A stretch of 64,000 bases of DNA from Pseudomonas ovata (lineage in GTDB: Bacteria; Pseudomonadota; Gammaproteobacteria; Pseudomonadales; Pseudomonadaceae): NCBI RefSeq assembly GCF_003131185.1, contig NZ_QFFU01000001.1, positions 1 through 64,000 on the forward strand, written 5' to 3'. Position 1 is the stretch's first letter, and the number at the start of each line of letters is the position of its first letter. Below the pieces are notes generated by a model, which did not search any database, was not told where the DNA came from, and saw only the letters and a list, made by a program, of their open reading frames with translations. This document shows positions 48,869 to 64,000 of this stretch, one piece after another. The translations under genes were made by a program, and so were the position numbers.

Positions 48869-49879
48869 CTACTGGAAGAGCGACTCGCTGGAGAGGCCGT
48901 TCTTTTCAAGGATTTCACGCAGGCGCTTGAGGCCCTCGACCTGGATCTGCCGGACCCGCTCACGCGTCAGGCCGATCTCGAGACCGACATCCTCCAGCGT
49001 GCTGCTTTCATGACCCCGCAGACCGAAGCGGCGAATGACCACCTCGCGCTGCTTTTCGGTCAACTCCGAAAGCCATTGGTCGATGCTTTGCGAAAGATCA
49101 TCATCCTGCAGCAACTCGCAGGGGTCGGTGGGTCGATCATCGGTCAGGGTATCAAGCAGTGTCTTGTCCGAGTCAGGCCCCAGCGACACATCCACGGAGG
49201 AGACCCGCTCATTGAGCCCAAGCATGCGCTTGACCTCACTCACGGGCTTTTCCAGCAAGTGGGCGATCTCTTCAGCGGAAGGTTCATGATCGAGCTTCTG
49301 GGTCAGTTCACGGGCAGCGCGCAAATAGACGTTGAGCTCCTTGACGACATGAATCGGCAGACGGATGGTCCGCGTCTGGTTCATGATCGCCCGTTCGATG
49401 GTCTGGCGAATCCACCAGGTCGCGTAGGTCGAAAAACGGAAACCCCGTTCAGGGTCGAATTTCTCGACGGCCCGGATCAACCCCAGATTGCCCTCTTCGA
49501 TAAGGTCCAGCAATGACAGGCCGCGATTGACATAGCGCCTGGCAATCTTGACCACCAGCCTCAGGTTGCTTTCGATCATGCGTTTACGCCCCGCAGGATC
49601 GCCACGTTGCGACAGACGCGCAAAGTGAACTTCCTCTTCCGGAGACAACAAGGGCGAAAAACCGATTTCATTGAGGTACAACTGGGTGGCGTCTAGCGCC
49701 CGGGTGTAATCGATGTACTTGTGCTGTTTGAGCGAAGAAGAAGTTTTAGCCTTGGCGCGAGCCGAGACCGGGGTTGACGACTGCTTTTCGTCAGACACCT
49801 GCTCCAGGACAATGCCTGCTTCCGTAAGGAGCACTTCATCATCGATGTCAAACTCCGGCGCCTCGTTGCTAAGAGCCAT
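48869..49879 (-). CDS. rpoS: RNA polymerase sigma factor RpoS
   Basis: Stationary-phase and general-stress sigma factor, 336 residues. Region 1.2-2 ([82 protein letters not shown]), region 3 and region 4 HTH ([26 protein letters not shown]). It follows nlpD, whose coding region usually contains the main rpoS promoter. A stem-loop lies in the leader at 49947-49974. Confidence 0.98.
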   Translation of the reverse strand: MALSNEAPEFDIDDEVLLTEAGIVLEQVSDEKQSSTPVSARAKAKTSSSLKQHKYIDYTRALDATQLYLNEIGFSPLLSPEEEVHFARLSQRGDPAGRKRMIESNLRLVVKIARRYVNRGLSLLDLIEEGNLGLIRAVEKFDPERGFRFSTYATWWIRQTIERAIMNQTRTIRLPIHVVKELNVYLRAARELTQKLDHEPSAEEIAHLLEKPVSEVKRMLGLNERVSSVDVSLGPDSDKTLLDTLTDDRPTDPCELLQDDDLSQSIDQWLSELTEKQREVVIRRFGLRGHESSTLEDVGLEIGLTRERVRQIQVEGLKRLREILEKNGLSSESLFQ

Positions 49880-49946
49880 TGTTATAGTCCTTTGGTGAGT
49901 TCGACCTCAAGCCCCCGCGTCGCCTGATTTCCATGGCAACGCCTGA

Positions 49947-49974
49947 GCCTGTTCCTATTACGCCAGGAACAGGC
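49947..49974. other. Perfect stem-loop in the rpoS leader
   Basis: GCCTGTTCCT-ATTACGCC-AGGAACAGGC: a 10-bp perfect stem between nlpD and rpoS, 68 nt before the rpoS ATG. There is no T-run on the rpoS strand, so it should be transcribed into the rpoS 5' leader if the promoter lies in nlpD. Confidence 0.7.
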
Positions 49975-49983
49975 CGACAACGT

Positions 49984-50853
49984 TCAACGGCGTGGCAAGA
50001 ATTGCAGCGGATCTACAGGCTTACCCTGGCGGCGAATCTCGAAATGCAGCTTCACCCGGTCAGTCCCCGTTGACCCCATCTCGGCAATTGTCTGCCCTGC
50101 CTTGACCTGTTGCCCTTCCTGTACGAGCAGCCTGCGGTTATGACCGTAGGCACTGACGTAGGTATCGCTGTGTTTGATGATGATCAATTCGCCGTAGCCC
50201 CGCAATCCACTCCCGGCGTAAACAACTGAACCATCAGACGCTGCCAAAACAGGCTGTCCCAAATTTCCGGCAATATCAATGCCTTTATTCAAACTTCCGT
50301 TTGAAGAAAATTTCCCTATCAAAACGCCACTAGCCGGCCATGTCCAGCCGCCTGGAGAGCGCCCTGCAGGCGTCTGCGGACTGGTGGCTGCCGGTGGAAT
50401 GACCACTGGCGTTACAGCCACCGGCTTGGTGATGACCGTGGTCTTTACAGAGCCTGAACCACTGCTTGTAGTGGACGTGGAGGTGGTGACCGGACCCGAG
50501 CGTGTGGGGGTACTGACGACGCTCGAGGCGGCATCCGAACGCCCGTCGAAACGAATCGTCTGCCCGGGGCGAATGGTATAAGGCTCGGGAATGCGATTGC
50601 TCACGGCCAGTGCTTTCCAGTCCCAGCCATAACGGAAGGCAATGGAAAACAACGTGTCACCACGCTTGACCACGTATTGCCCGGAAGTGACGGGGGCACG
50701 CTGCTCGACAGCATTGCCGTTGCGATCGACCACACGCACGCCGCCTGAAGGCGAACTGGAGCAGCCGACCAGAAGGACGCTCAAGGCAAGGCCAATCACC
50801 AGACGCTGAAAACCTGTCAAAAACCTGAGCTGCCCAATGACTGTGTGACTCAC
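49984..50853 (-). CDS. nlpD: Murein hydrolase activator NlpD
   Basis: 289-residue outer-membrane lipoprotein that activates an amidase at the septum. Lipobox LLVGC with Cys31; LysM domain about 60-103 (YVVKRGDTLFSIAFRYGWDWKALA); a Ser/Thr/Pro-rich linker; LytM/M23 domain about 175-285. The catalytic His of LytM is absent (NKGIDIAG in place of HxGxD), as in E. coli NlpD, so it activates rather than cleaves. Starts with GTG at 50853 (GGGAG upstream). Confidence 0.95.
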   Translation of the reverse strand: MSHTVIGQLRFLTGFQRLVIGLALSVLLVGCSSSPSGGVRVVDRNGNAVEQRAPVTSGQYVVKRGDTLFSIAFRYGWDWKALAVSNRIPEPYTIRPGQTIRFDGRSDAASSVVSTPTRSGPVTTSTSTTSSGSGSVKTTVITKPVAVTPVVIPPAATSPQTPAGRSPGGWTWPASGVLIGKFSSNGSLNKGIDIAGNLGQPVLAASDGSVVYAGSGLRGYGELIIIKHSDTYVSAYGHNRRLLVQEGQQVKAGQTIAEMGSTGTDRVKLHFEIRRQGKPVDPLQFLPRR

Positions 50854-51061
50854 CCGCCACTCCCTTTCCCGGTGATAGATTTGAAATGCTGCCTGTTGTA
50901 CCGCATAGGCGACTGGCAGCGAGTGTAACCGGTGTTAAGCACGCTTGCCTGTAACAAGCGGCTTCTCTCGATAATGCCAGGTAGCCATATGAGGACACGC
51001 GGGCAGGAGGTAGACCGGCGGCGGCGTGAAGAATTCCCATCTGTACCCGGCAAAAAATGAC

Positions 51062-52475
<1,414 letters not shown>

Positions 52476-52488
<13 letters not shown>

Positions 52489-53534
52489 GGGCTATCCGTT
52501 AGCCCGACCGGCACCAGATCGACGAGTTCGCGTACCAGAACGGTGGCGAAACATCCGGGCGGAAGGACAAATTCCAGTTGCAGAATGTCAGGCTCGGGAT
52601 AATGCCATGCCAAGCGCCCAATGGGCAGTCGCAGGATACGACGTTCGTGCGCCATGCCCGCCCGCACCAGCCAGTCGCATAGTGCCGCCTCGCTTGCAGC
52701 CAGACGGTCCTCCAGCTCGCCGGTGACGCCAGTGGCTGGCGAAGCGCCACTACCCCACTGCGGACCCGTAGGGTGCAGGTCGAGAATCGCCAGGCGTGGG
52801 TCACTGCACTCCTCGGGGCCGGCCGAAAAAAAGCTGCGACTGTCAGTAAAGGCCAGCAGATCGCCCACTTGGGCCGTGTTCCAGGTGCCATCGGCCACCC
52901 GTGCTGCCAACACCTGGTTGAACAGGTAACTGCGGGCCGTGGATAACAGCCGCGAGCGTACAGCACGCTGCTCGGGCAAGGCCTGACGCCCGGCGTAGTC
53001 GCGCGCCTGGGCCAGGTTGCCGCCGTCATGGCCAAAACGCTGGGCACCGAAGTAATTGGGCACGCCTTGGGCGGCGATCGCTTCCAGGCGCCGTTCCAGG
53101 GCCTGGGTATCGGCCTTCAATCCTGTCAGGCGCAAGGTGAAGCCATTGGCGGCATGCGCGCCACGCTGCAGTTTGCGCCGGTGCCGGCCGCACGAAAGGA
53201 TCTTGAGCGTGGCATCCTCGGCTGCCGACAGATCGGGGTCGGCCTTGCCTGGCAACTGAATGCTGAACCACTGGCGAGTCAGTGCCTGCCGATCCTTGAG
53301 GCCGGCGTAACTGATGGTACGCAGCGGTACGCCCGCGGCACGGGCCAACCGGCGAGCGGCTTCTTCGGTATTGAGACCGCGTTTTTCGACCCACAGCCAT
53401 AGATGCTCACCATCGCCGGACAAAGGAATGTCCAGCACCTCATCGACCTGGAAATCCTCGGCGCAGGCCTTGAGGACGGCGGTGCCCAATGCCGCGCCGT
53501 AGGCACGCGGCCCCAACAGTTGAAGGTCGTTCAT
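52476..53534 (-). CDS. truD: tRNA pseudouridine(13) synthase TruD
   Basis: 352 residues. Catalytic Asp81 in [18 protein letters not shown], plus [18 protein letters not shown] and the N-terminal [24 protein letters not shown]. Modifies U13 of tRNA-Glu. Overlaps ispF by 4 nt and surE by 13 nt. Confidence 0.96.
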
Positions 53535-54004
53535 GCGCGCAACAACAGCGCGACGGCATGCACCGCGATGCCTTCTTCGCGGCCGACGAAGCCGAGCTTC
53601 TCGGTGGTCGTGGCCTTGACGTTGACCTGGTCGGGATCAACCTGCAGGTCCTGGGCGATCAGCTCGCGCATGGCCTGGATGTGCGGCGCCATTTTCGGTG
53701 CCTGGGCGACGATAGTGGCGTCGACATTGGCGATCTTCCAGCCCTTGCCCTGCACCAGCGTGAGGACATGGCGCAGCAGCACACGGCTGTCGGCACCCTT
53801 GAATTGCGGATCGGTGTCCGGAAAGTGCTTGCCGATATCGCCCAGCGCAGCGGCACCCAGCAAGGCATCGCTCAAGGCATGCAACAGTACATCGCCATCG
53901 GAATGGGCCAGCAGGCCGAAACCGTGTGCAATGCGCACACCGCCCAAGGTAATGAAATCGCCTTCGGCGAAACGGTGCACATCGTAGCCATGGCCAATAC
54001 GCAT
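53531..54004 (-). CDS. ispF: 2-C-methyl-D-erythritol 2,4-cyclodiphosphate synthase IspF
   Basis: MEP-pathway enzyme, 157 residues. Zinc ligands Asp8 and His10 (GHGYDVHRF) and His42 region ([14 protein letters not shown]). Product of the pathway used for isoprenoid (ubiquinone, undecaprenyl) synthesis. Four-nt overlap with truD; ispD, normally its partner, is 3 kb away here. Confidence 0.97.
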   Translation of the reverse strand: MRIGHGYDVHRFAEGDFITLGGVRIAHGFGLLAHSDGDVLLHALSDALLGAAALGDIGKHFPDTDPQFKGADSRVLLRHVLTLVQGKGWKIANVDATIVAQAPKMAPHIQAMRELIAQDLQVDPDQVNVKATTTEKLGFVGREEGIAVHAVALLLRA

Positions 54005-54085
54005 AGAAAAACGCCCTGAAAAAAGTCAGGGCGCGATTCTACCTGCTTTGCAGGGTGCAGGGTCAGCACAACTGGGTGCTTTGCC

Positions 54086-54934
54086 TCAATAAGCGTTCAA
54101 GGCCGTGGCATGATGACGCAGGTGTTCCTCGATGAAGCTGGCAATGAAGTAATAGCTGTGATCATAACCGGGCTGCAGCCGCAGATTCAGCGGGTGACCT
54201 GCGGCCTTGGCGGCTTGCACCAGTGCCTCGGGCTTGAGCTGGTTGACCAGAAAATCGTCGCGATCACCCTGATCGACCAGGATCGGCAGCTTCTGCGTGG
54301 CCTGTGCCAGCAGCAGGCTGGCATCCCACTCGCGCCAGCGCGAGCGGTCCTCGCCCAGGTAGCGAGAGAAGGCTTTCTGGCCCCAGGGGCAATCGACCGG
54401 GTTGCTGATGGGCGAGAACGCCGAGACCGACTGATAGCGGCCCGGGTTACGCAAGGCGCAGACCAGCGCACCGTGCCCGCCCATGGAGTGGCCGCTGATG
54501 CCCCGCGCCTGGGACGCCGGAAAGTGCGCCTCGATCAGTGCCGGCAACTCATCGACCACATAGTCATGCATCCGGTAATGCTTGGCATACGGCTGCTCGG
54601 TGGCATTGAGATAGAAGCCCGCACCCAGGCCGAAATCCCAGGCACCGTCCGGGTCGCCTGGCACATCGGGGCCGCGCGGGCTGGTGTCCGGCGCCACGAT
54701 GATGATTCCCAACTGCGCGGCCAGTCGATGGGCACCGGCCTTCTGCATGAAGTTTTCATCCGTGCAGGTCAGTCCCGACAGCCAGTACAGCACCGGCAGC
54801 TTGCCGCCCTGCTCCGCCTGGGGCGGCAGGTACACGGCAAAGACCATGTCGCAACCCAGTACACTGGACGTGTGCTTGTACCGCTTGTGCCAGCCACCAA
54901 AGCTTTTCTGGCAAGAAATGTTTTCCAGATTCAT
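54086..54934 (-). CDS. fghA: S-formylglutathione hydrolase FghA
   Basis: 282-residue alpha/beta hydrolase. Nucleophile Ser150 in GISGHSMGGHGAL; Asp in DQGDRDDF; His in YDHSYYF; N-terminal SGLTCTDENF. Hydrolyses S-formylglutathione, the second step of glutathione-dependent formaldehyde oxidation after FrmA. It is downstream of frmA, with a repeat-bearing 88-bp spacer. Confidence 0.96.
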   Translation of the reverse strand: MNLENISCQKSFGGWHKRYKHTSSVLGCDMVFAVYLPPQAEQGGKLPVLYWLSGLTCTDENFMQKAGAHRLAAQLGIIIVAPDTSPRGPDVPGDPDGAWDFGLGAGFYLNATEQPYAKHYRMHDYVVDELPALIEAHFPASQARGISGHSMGGHGALVCALRNPGRYQSVSAFSPISNPVDCPWGQKAFSRYLGEDRSRWREWDASLLLAQATQKLPILVDQGDRDDFLVNQLKPEALVQAAKAAGHPLNLRLQPGYDHSYYFIASFIEEHLRHHATALNAY

Positions 54935-54963
54935 ACGACCTCCAGCGACAAGCGATCAACCAT

Positions 54964-54999
54964 AAGCGGCAAGCAGCAACGAATGCCCGCTTGCCGCTT
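54964..54999. repeat. Inverted repeat between frmA and fghA
   Basis: AAGCGGCAAGC (54964-54974) and its complement GCTTGCCGCTT (54989-54999), with related short repeats around (CGACAAGCG, CTTGAAGCT, GCTTGAGGCTT). This looks like the AAGC/GCTT-rich intergenic repeats common in Pseudomonas genomes. Copy number cannot be tested here. Confidence 0.6.
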
Positions 55000-55022
55000 G
55001 AAGCTCAACGCTTGAGGCTTAT

Positions 55023-56147
<1,125 letters not shown>

Positions 56148-56239
56148 TTAGGGTTAAAACAGACCCGGAGTGTAGTACGCTGCCGAATGATGAGTAATCC
56201 AGACAAAAGCAAAACATTATTGCTGCACAGGGACAATCG

Positions 56240-57202
56240 ATGTACACCAATCGCTGGGAAGGTCTGGACGAGTTCGTGGCCGTGGCCGAAAGTGGCCAGT
56301 TCACTGCGGCGGCTTTGCGCCTGGGCGTGTCGTCCTCGCACGTCAGCCGGCAGATCATGCGCCTTGAAGAACGCCTTCAAACCCGTCTGCTGTATCGCAG
56401 CACCCGCCGCGTGACGCTCACCGAAGCCGGGCAGACGTTCCTGCAGCATTGCCAGCGCCTGCAGGACGGACGCGAAGAAGCACTGCGGGCAATAGGCGAC
56501 CTGAACAGCGAGCCCAAGGGGCTGTTGCGCATGACCTGCGCGGTGGCCTACGGGGAGCGCTTTATCGCACCGCTGGTGACACGCTTCATGGAAAGCTACC
56601 CACAACTGCGGGTCGACATCGAGCTGAGCAACGACACGCTGGACCTGGTGCATGAGGGCATGGATCTGGCGATTCGCCTGGGACGCCTGCAGGATTCACG
56701 CCTGGTCGCCACACGCCTGGCACCGCGGCGCATGTACCTGTGCGCGTCGCCGTCCTATCTGGAGCGTTATGGCCGGCCGCACAGCCTGTCGGAGCTGAGC
56801 CGCCACAACTGCCTGATCGGCGGCAGCGACACCTGGCTGCTGCAGCAGAACGGGCGGGAGTTTTCCCAGCGCGTCCAGGGCAACTGGCGCTGCAACAGCG
56901 GCCAGGCGGTACTGGATGCCGCCTTGCAGGGCACGGGACTGTGCCAGTTGCCGGATTATTATGTGCTGGAGCATTTGCACAGTGGCGCGCTGGTGTCCTT
57001 GCTCGAGGGCCATCAGCCGCCCAACACCGCGGTCTGGGCGCTGTACCCACAGCAGCGGCACCTGTCGCCCAAGGTGCGCAAGCTGGTCGACTATCTCAAG
57101 CAGGGGCTGGCGCAACGCAAGGAATATGCGGCGGCCCAGGCGTCAGCTAGAAGCGGCTCTGCCGATGCCGGCGCAACCACTCAAGGTCCTCGGGCCGGGT
57201 GA
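56240..57202 (+). CDS. gfnR: LysR-type regulator, GfnR-like
   Basis: 320 residues: LysR HTH (WEGLDEFVAVAESGQFTAAALRLGVSSSHVSRQI) and effector domain. At the same place, P. aeruginosa GfnR activates the glutathione-dependent formaldehyde genes frmA/fghA; same role inferred. The C-terminal 18 or so codons overlap the 3' end of ispD on the other strand by 56 nt, and the tail (SARSGSADAGATTQGPRAG) is compositionally unlike the LysR domain. Confidence 0.9.
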   Translation: MYTNRWEGLDEFVAVAESGQFTAAALRLGVSSSHVSRQIMRLEERLQTRLLYRSTRRVTLTEAGQTFLQHCQRLQDGREEALRAIGDLNSEPKGLLRMTCAVAYGERFIAPLVTRFMESYPQLRVDIELSNDTLDLVHEGMDLAIRLGRLQDSRLVATRLAPRRMYLCASPSYLERYGRPHSLSELSRHNCLIGGSDTWLLQQNGREFSQRVQGNWRCNSGQAVLDAALQGTGLCQLPDYYVLEHLHSGALVSLLEGHQPPNTAVWALYPQQRHLSPKVRKLVDYLKQGLAQRKEYAAAQASARSGSADAGATTQGPRAG

Positions 57203-57854
57203 CCTTGATGTTATCGGCCCGCCCTTCGATCAGGCGCGGGGCTGCGCCGGCCCACTCGATGGCCGACGCCTCGTCAGTGATCGGCACATGCGCCACCAGG
57301 CTGTCGGCCAGCGCCCGATGCAAGGCCCCCAGGCGAAACATCTGTGGTGTGTAGGCCTGCCAGATCAGGCGGCGGTCGACGGTCTCGGCCACCCGCCCCT
57401 GGGCATCGGCGCGCTTGAGGGTATCGCGGGCCGGTACGGCCAGCAGGCCACCGACCGGATCATCGGCCAGTTCGCCCAACAGCTGATCCAGGTCACTGCG
57501 CGCCAGGTTGGGCCGCGCAGCATCGTGCACCAGCACCCAGTCGTCATCGCTGGCGCCCTGCGCATGCAGGTGCAACAAGGCATTGAGGACCGAATCGGCC
57601 CGCTCCTTGCCGCCGGTGACGCGCTGAATCCGCGAATCCAGGGCACACGGCAAGGCCGGCCAGTAGGGATCATCCGCCGCCAGGCTGATCACCAGTCCCT
57701 TGAGCCTGGGATGATTGAGAAAACACAGCAGGCTGTGTTCGAGAATTGTGAGGCCGCCCAACGGCAGATACTGCTTGGGACGGTCTGCGGCCATGCGAGC
57801 GCCAACGCCCGCGGCGGGAATAACAGCCCAGAAGGCCGGCAATACGTCGTTCAT
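57147..57854 (-). CDS. ispD: 2-C-methyl-D-erythritol 4-phosphate cytidylyltransferase IspD
   Basis: MEP-pathway enzyme, 235 residues from the ATG at 57854. CTP-binding PAAGVGARMAADRPKQYLPL and VLVHDAARPNL. The 3' end overlaps gfnR (converging) by 56 nt. Directly downstream of ftsB, 7 nt apart. Confidence 0.95.
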   Translation of the reverse strand: MNDVLPAFWAVIPAAGVGARMAADRPKQYLPLGGLTILEHSLLCFLNHPRLKGLVISLAADDPYWPALPCALDSRIQRVTGGKERADSVLNALLHLHAQGASDDDWVLVHDAARPNLARSDLDQLLGELADDPVGGLLAVPARDTLKRADAQGRVAETVDRRLIWQAYTPQMFRLGALHRALADSLVAHVPITDEASAIEWAGAAPRLIEGRADNIKVTRPEDLEWLRRHRQSRF

Positions 57855-57861
57855 GGCAAGG

Positions 57862-58140
57862 TCACCGCGCAAGCTGATAAAGCGTTTCACCGTCCTTGAC
57901 CATGCCCAGCTCGTGGCGGGCACGCTCCTCGACGGTCTCCAGACCCTTTTTCAGCTCCATGACCTCGGCATCCAGCACCCGGTTACGTTCGAGCAGGTTA
58001 GCGTTTTCGGCGTGTTGATCGGCAATCTGCTGAGTCAGGCTAGCCACTTGCGCCAGGCTTCCGTTGCCTACCCACAGCCGGTATTGCAGACCGGCCAGTA
58101 ACAGCAACAGGACAAGAAACAACCAGTAAGGACTGCGCAT
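57862..58140 (-). CDS. ftsB: Cell division protein FtsB
   Basis: 92 residues from the ATG at 58140. One TM helix (about 4-20, YWLFLVLLLLLAGLQYRLW) and a periplasmic coiled coil (QIADQHAENANLLERNRVLDAEVMELK). Part of the FtsQLB divisome complex. The eno-ftsB gap contains a perfect stem-loop at 58198-58225. Confidence 0.95.
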   Translation of the reverse strand: MRSPYWLFLVLLLLLAGLQYRLWVGNGSLAQVASLTQQIADQHAENANLLERNRVLDAEVMELKKGLETVEERARHELGMVKDGETLYQLAR

Positions 58141-58197
58141 GTAAATATCAGTTACCCGGTAATGAGGCGGCAGAGCCAAAGCATAGTGACCAACGGC

Positions 58198-58225
58198 ATT
58201 GGGCCTGACAAATGCCAGGCCCAAT
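58198..58225. other. Perfect stem-loop between eno and ftsB
   Basis: ATTGGGCCTG-ACAAATGC-CAGGCCCAAT: 10-bp perfect stem, 8-nt loop, no T-run. Could be a partial terminator or an RNA-processing signal separating abundant eno from ftsB. Confidence 0.65.
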
Positions 58226-58288
58226 CAACGCAACATCGGCATGAGCCTGCACCTATCGTGCACGCCCTGCCGTTTTACCATCTATGGC

Positions 58289-62203
<3,915 letters not shown>

Positions 62204-62444
62204 TTAAAGCGGTCAGAGCCGCCGGGGAAAGCGAAGGAAGGCCGAAGCCCCCGATCACCCACAAGGTTCACAGTGCATTCCCGAAACTGCTGTATTGAAA
62301 CCGACCGGCCATAAGCCTGCCCATTGCGCCACACGTTAAAGATTGCCCCGTAAACACGGGTTGGAAATCGGCAACTTGGGTCAATTGGAAACCACTGACA
62401 CAAGCTGTATCAAGAAGGGAGCGTAGTCTACCGGAAAGGGCCTA

Positions 62445-63767
62445 TCACCTCAAACTTTGGTCGCTCGTCGGTGCATGCCAGCACAGCCAGGCACCGTTTT
62501 CGCCCATTCGATCAAGCCCTGCCAGATTGGCCACGGCCAGTAAACGACCGTCCTGGAACACCAACGGCAAGCGGGCACGGACAAAACCGGGCAAGCGTGT
62601 TTCATTCAGCAGTCGCTTCAGGTCGCGCTGCCCACGCCCCGGCACGCCCATGACTTCACCACCCTGGCGGTAGCGAACCTCGAACGGCCCTGGCGGCGCA
62701 CCCGCGGAAAAAGACAGCGTGCCGTTGCCAGGCAGCCTCAGCGCATGCGCAGGATTCGACCAGTGCAATCCACCACACGGTGGATGCAGCCAGTCACCGG
62801 CCAGCCACCACACGTGCCCGTCCGCCCGGTGCAACTCGCCATCGGCCAGGCGCCAGAGCGGATGCGCAGCGGGTCGTGCATCGCGCAGATCCTTCCAGCC
62901 GGCCCAATGATTGGTGTCCGGCAGGCGAGTCAGCGGGGCCAGCCAATGGCGCAAGGCATTGCGCTGGCGCGCCTCGGACAGACTGGCCAACGGTGCCAGG
63001 GCCAGGGCCGGAAGATTCAGCCAGGCAAACTCGCTGTGTCGCTGCGCACGCGCCAGGTCATCGACCGCCAGCTCATCGAGCAACTGCTGCGCGTCGCCAA
63101 GGTGCGCGGCACTGCGCGCCAGGCTGGCCTGCGCCTGCGGCCAGCGTGCCTGCAACAGCGGCAGCACCTGATGGCGCAGAAAGTTGCGCGAATAATGCAC
63201 ATCCTGATTGCTCGGGTCTTCCACCCAGCGCAACCCATGCCGCCGTGCGTAATCTTCGAGGGCGGTGCGCGACACGTCCAATAACGGGCGCAGCAAGCGG
63301 CCCCGGCCCAACGCCCGAGAGGGCGCCATGGCCGCCAGACCGCGCACGCCGGCACCACGCAACAAACGAAACAGCAGCGTCTCGGCCTGATCGTCACGGT
63401 GCTGGGCCACCAGCAGCCATTCACCCGGGCCCAGCGCCCGGGAAAAGGCGGCATAGCGAGCCTGACGTGCCGCTTCCTCGAGGCTGGCGCCGCTGCGCAC
63501 CCGCACCCGCTCTATACGCAGAGGCACGCCCAGCGCCGCACAGACCTGACGGCAATGCGCAGGCCAGGCGTCGGCGGTCGCTTGCAAGCCATGGTGCACG
63601 TGAATGGCATGAATCGGCGGGAGGGGCTGGCGCCTGGAGAGCGCAATCAGCAGGTGCAGCAGAACGGTGGAATCCAGGCCACCGGAGAACGCAACGTGCA
63701 AGGCAGGCACCGCGCCTGCCCCGGACAGCGCCCGGGCAAGCGCCGTGTACAGCGCCTCATCGCTCAT
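62445..63767 (-). CDS. tilS: tRNA(Ile)-lysidine synthetase TilS
   Basis: 440 residues from the ATG at 63767. PP-loop SGGLDS at 28-33; VHHGLQATADAW, HRDDQAETLLFRLLRGAG. Adds lysine to C34 of tRNA-Ile2 so it reads AUA. AGGACC lies before the ATG. Downstream of accA in the same direction. Confidence 0.95.
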   Translation of the reverse strand: MSDEALYTALARALSGAGAVPALHVAFSGGLDSTVLLHLLIALSRRQPLPPIHAIHVHHGLQATADAWPAHCRQVCAALGVPLRIERVRVRSGASLEEAARQARYAAFSRALGPGEWLLVAQHRDDQAETLLFRLLRGAGVRGLAAMAPSRALGRGRLLRPLLDVSRTALEDYARRHGLRWVEDPSNQDVHYSRNFLRHQVLPLLQARWPQAQASLARSAAHLGDAQQLLDELAVDDLARAQRHSEFAWLNLPALALAPLASLSEARQRNALRHWLAPLTRLPDTNHWAGWKDLRDARPAAHPLWRLADGELHRADGHVWWLAGDWLHPPCGGLHWSNPAHALRLPGNGTLSFSAGAPPGPFEVRYRQGGEVMGVPGRGQRDLKRLLNETRLPGFVRARLPLVFQDGRLLAVANLAGLDRMGENGAWLCWHAPTSDQSLR

Positions 63768-63785
63768 GACCAGGTCCTGAACAGT

Positions 63786-63817
63786 GCCCGGCCATGGACA
63801 AGACGCCATGGCCGGGC
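63786..63817. other. Perfect 12-bp stem-loop between accA and tilS
   Basis: GCCCGGCCATGG-ACAAGACG-CCATGGCCGGGC, 9 nt after the accA stop and 18 nt before tilS in the read direction. No T-run follows. Confidence 0.7.
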
Positions 63818-63826
63818 AAGGTCATG

Positions 63827-64000
63827 TCAGACGCCGTAGCTCATCAGGCGCTCATAACGGCGCGCCAGCAGGGCGGCGTTGTCGAGTTTCTTCAGCGAGG
63901 CCAGTTGGCCGAGCAGCTCTTCGCGAATCAGTGCCGCGGCTGCAGCCGGGTCGCGATGCGCACCGCCCAATGGCTCGTTGATCACCTTGTCGACGATACC
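63827..64000 (-). CDS. accA: Acetyl-CoA carboxylase carboxyltransferase subunit alpha (3' end only)
   Basis: The final 57 residues of AccA are in the window: [17 protein letters not shown], then [17 protein letters not shown], then [11 protein letters not shown] and stop at 63827. The gene continues past the window edge. AccA plus AccD transfers carboxyl to acetyl-CoA in fatty acid synthesis. Confidence 0.92.
   Translation of the reverse strand, partial: GIVDKVINEPLGGAHRDPAAAAALIREELLGQLASLKKLDNAALLARRYERLMSYGV

Overview
The window is about 64 kb of a Pseudomonas chromosome, most likely the putida/fluorescens lineage. The evidence is GC-rich coding sequence, the gene order nadA / queC-queE / tol-pal / ruvCAB / oprD / proS, a second block fpr-finR-dgkA-erdR and cinA-recA-recX, mutS-fdxA-(rsmZ)-rpoS-nlpD-pcm-surE-truD-ispF, and a gfnR-frmA-fghA formaldehyde module. 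It is almost entirely core genome. I see no prophage, insertion sequence, integrase, CRISPR array or rRNA. Three tRNA genes and one regulatory small RNA are present.

Layout. 1-4.0 kb: nadA, two small proteins of unknown function, and a DUF2252 protein. 4.1-13.7 kb (minus strand): tRNA-Lys, queC, queE, the tol-pal operon ybgC-tolQRAB-pal-cpoB, then ruvC-ruvA-ruvB. 13.8-19.5 kb: yebC, aspS, a ribbon-helix-helix protein, dps, a membrane-anchored cold-shock-domain protein, slyX and a HIT protein. 20.3-25.6 kb: an OprD-family porin, proS, a lipoprotein, dinB. 25.8-26.2 kb: two tandem initiator tRNA-Met units. 26.4-36.6 kb: mprF plus a VirJ-domain hydrolase (envelope lipid aminoacylation), kup, rimO, a GNAT protein, an RsuA-like protein lacking the catalytic Asp, a DUF1456 protein and trmO. 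36.6-41.3 kb: fpr/finR (divergent), dgkA, erdR, a DTW-domain tRNA enzyme, a small secreted protein and a small RHH-like protein. 41.6-50.9 kb: a LOG-family protein, recX-recA with a LexA box, cinA, mutS, fdxA, the small RNA RsmZ, rpoS, nlpD. 51.0-64.0 kb: pcm-surE-truD-ispF, fghA-frmA with divergent gfnR, ispD-ftsB-eno-kdsA-pyrG, tilS, and the 3' end of accA.

Functional themes: envelope constriction and integrity (Tol-Pal, NlpD, FtsB, MprF), DNA repair and SOS (RuvABC, DinB, RecA/RecX, MutS), tRNA/rRNA modification (QueC/E, TruD, TrmO, DTW protein, TilS, RimO for S12), stationary phase and Gac/Rsm control (RsmZ, RpoS, Dps), redox and formaldehyde stress (Fpr/FinR, GfnR/FrmA/FghA), and isoprenoid, LPS and nucleotide supply (IspD, IspF, KdsA, PyrG).

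The points most worth a second look are: the fully readable rsmZ locus (GacA box, promoter, GGA hairpins, terminator); the RsuA-family protein with Gln where the catalytic Asp should be; the membrane-anchored cold-shock-domain protein; the unknown two-gene cassette beside nadA; 21-bp phased repeats upstream of the OprD porin; and several perfect stem-loops without T-tracts between core genes. I found no strong candidate for a wholly new multi-gene system.
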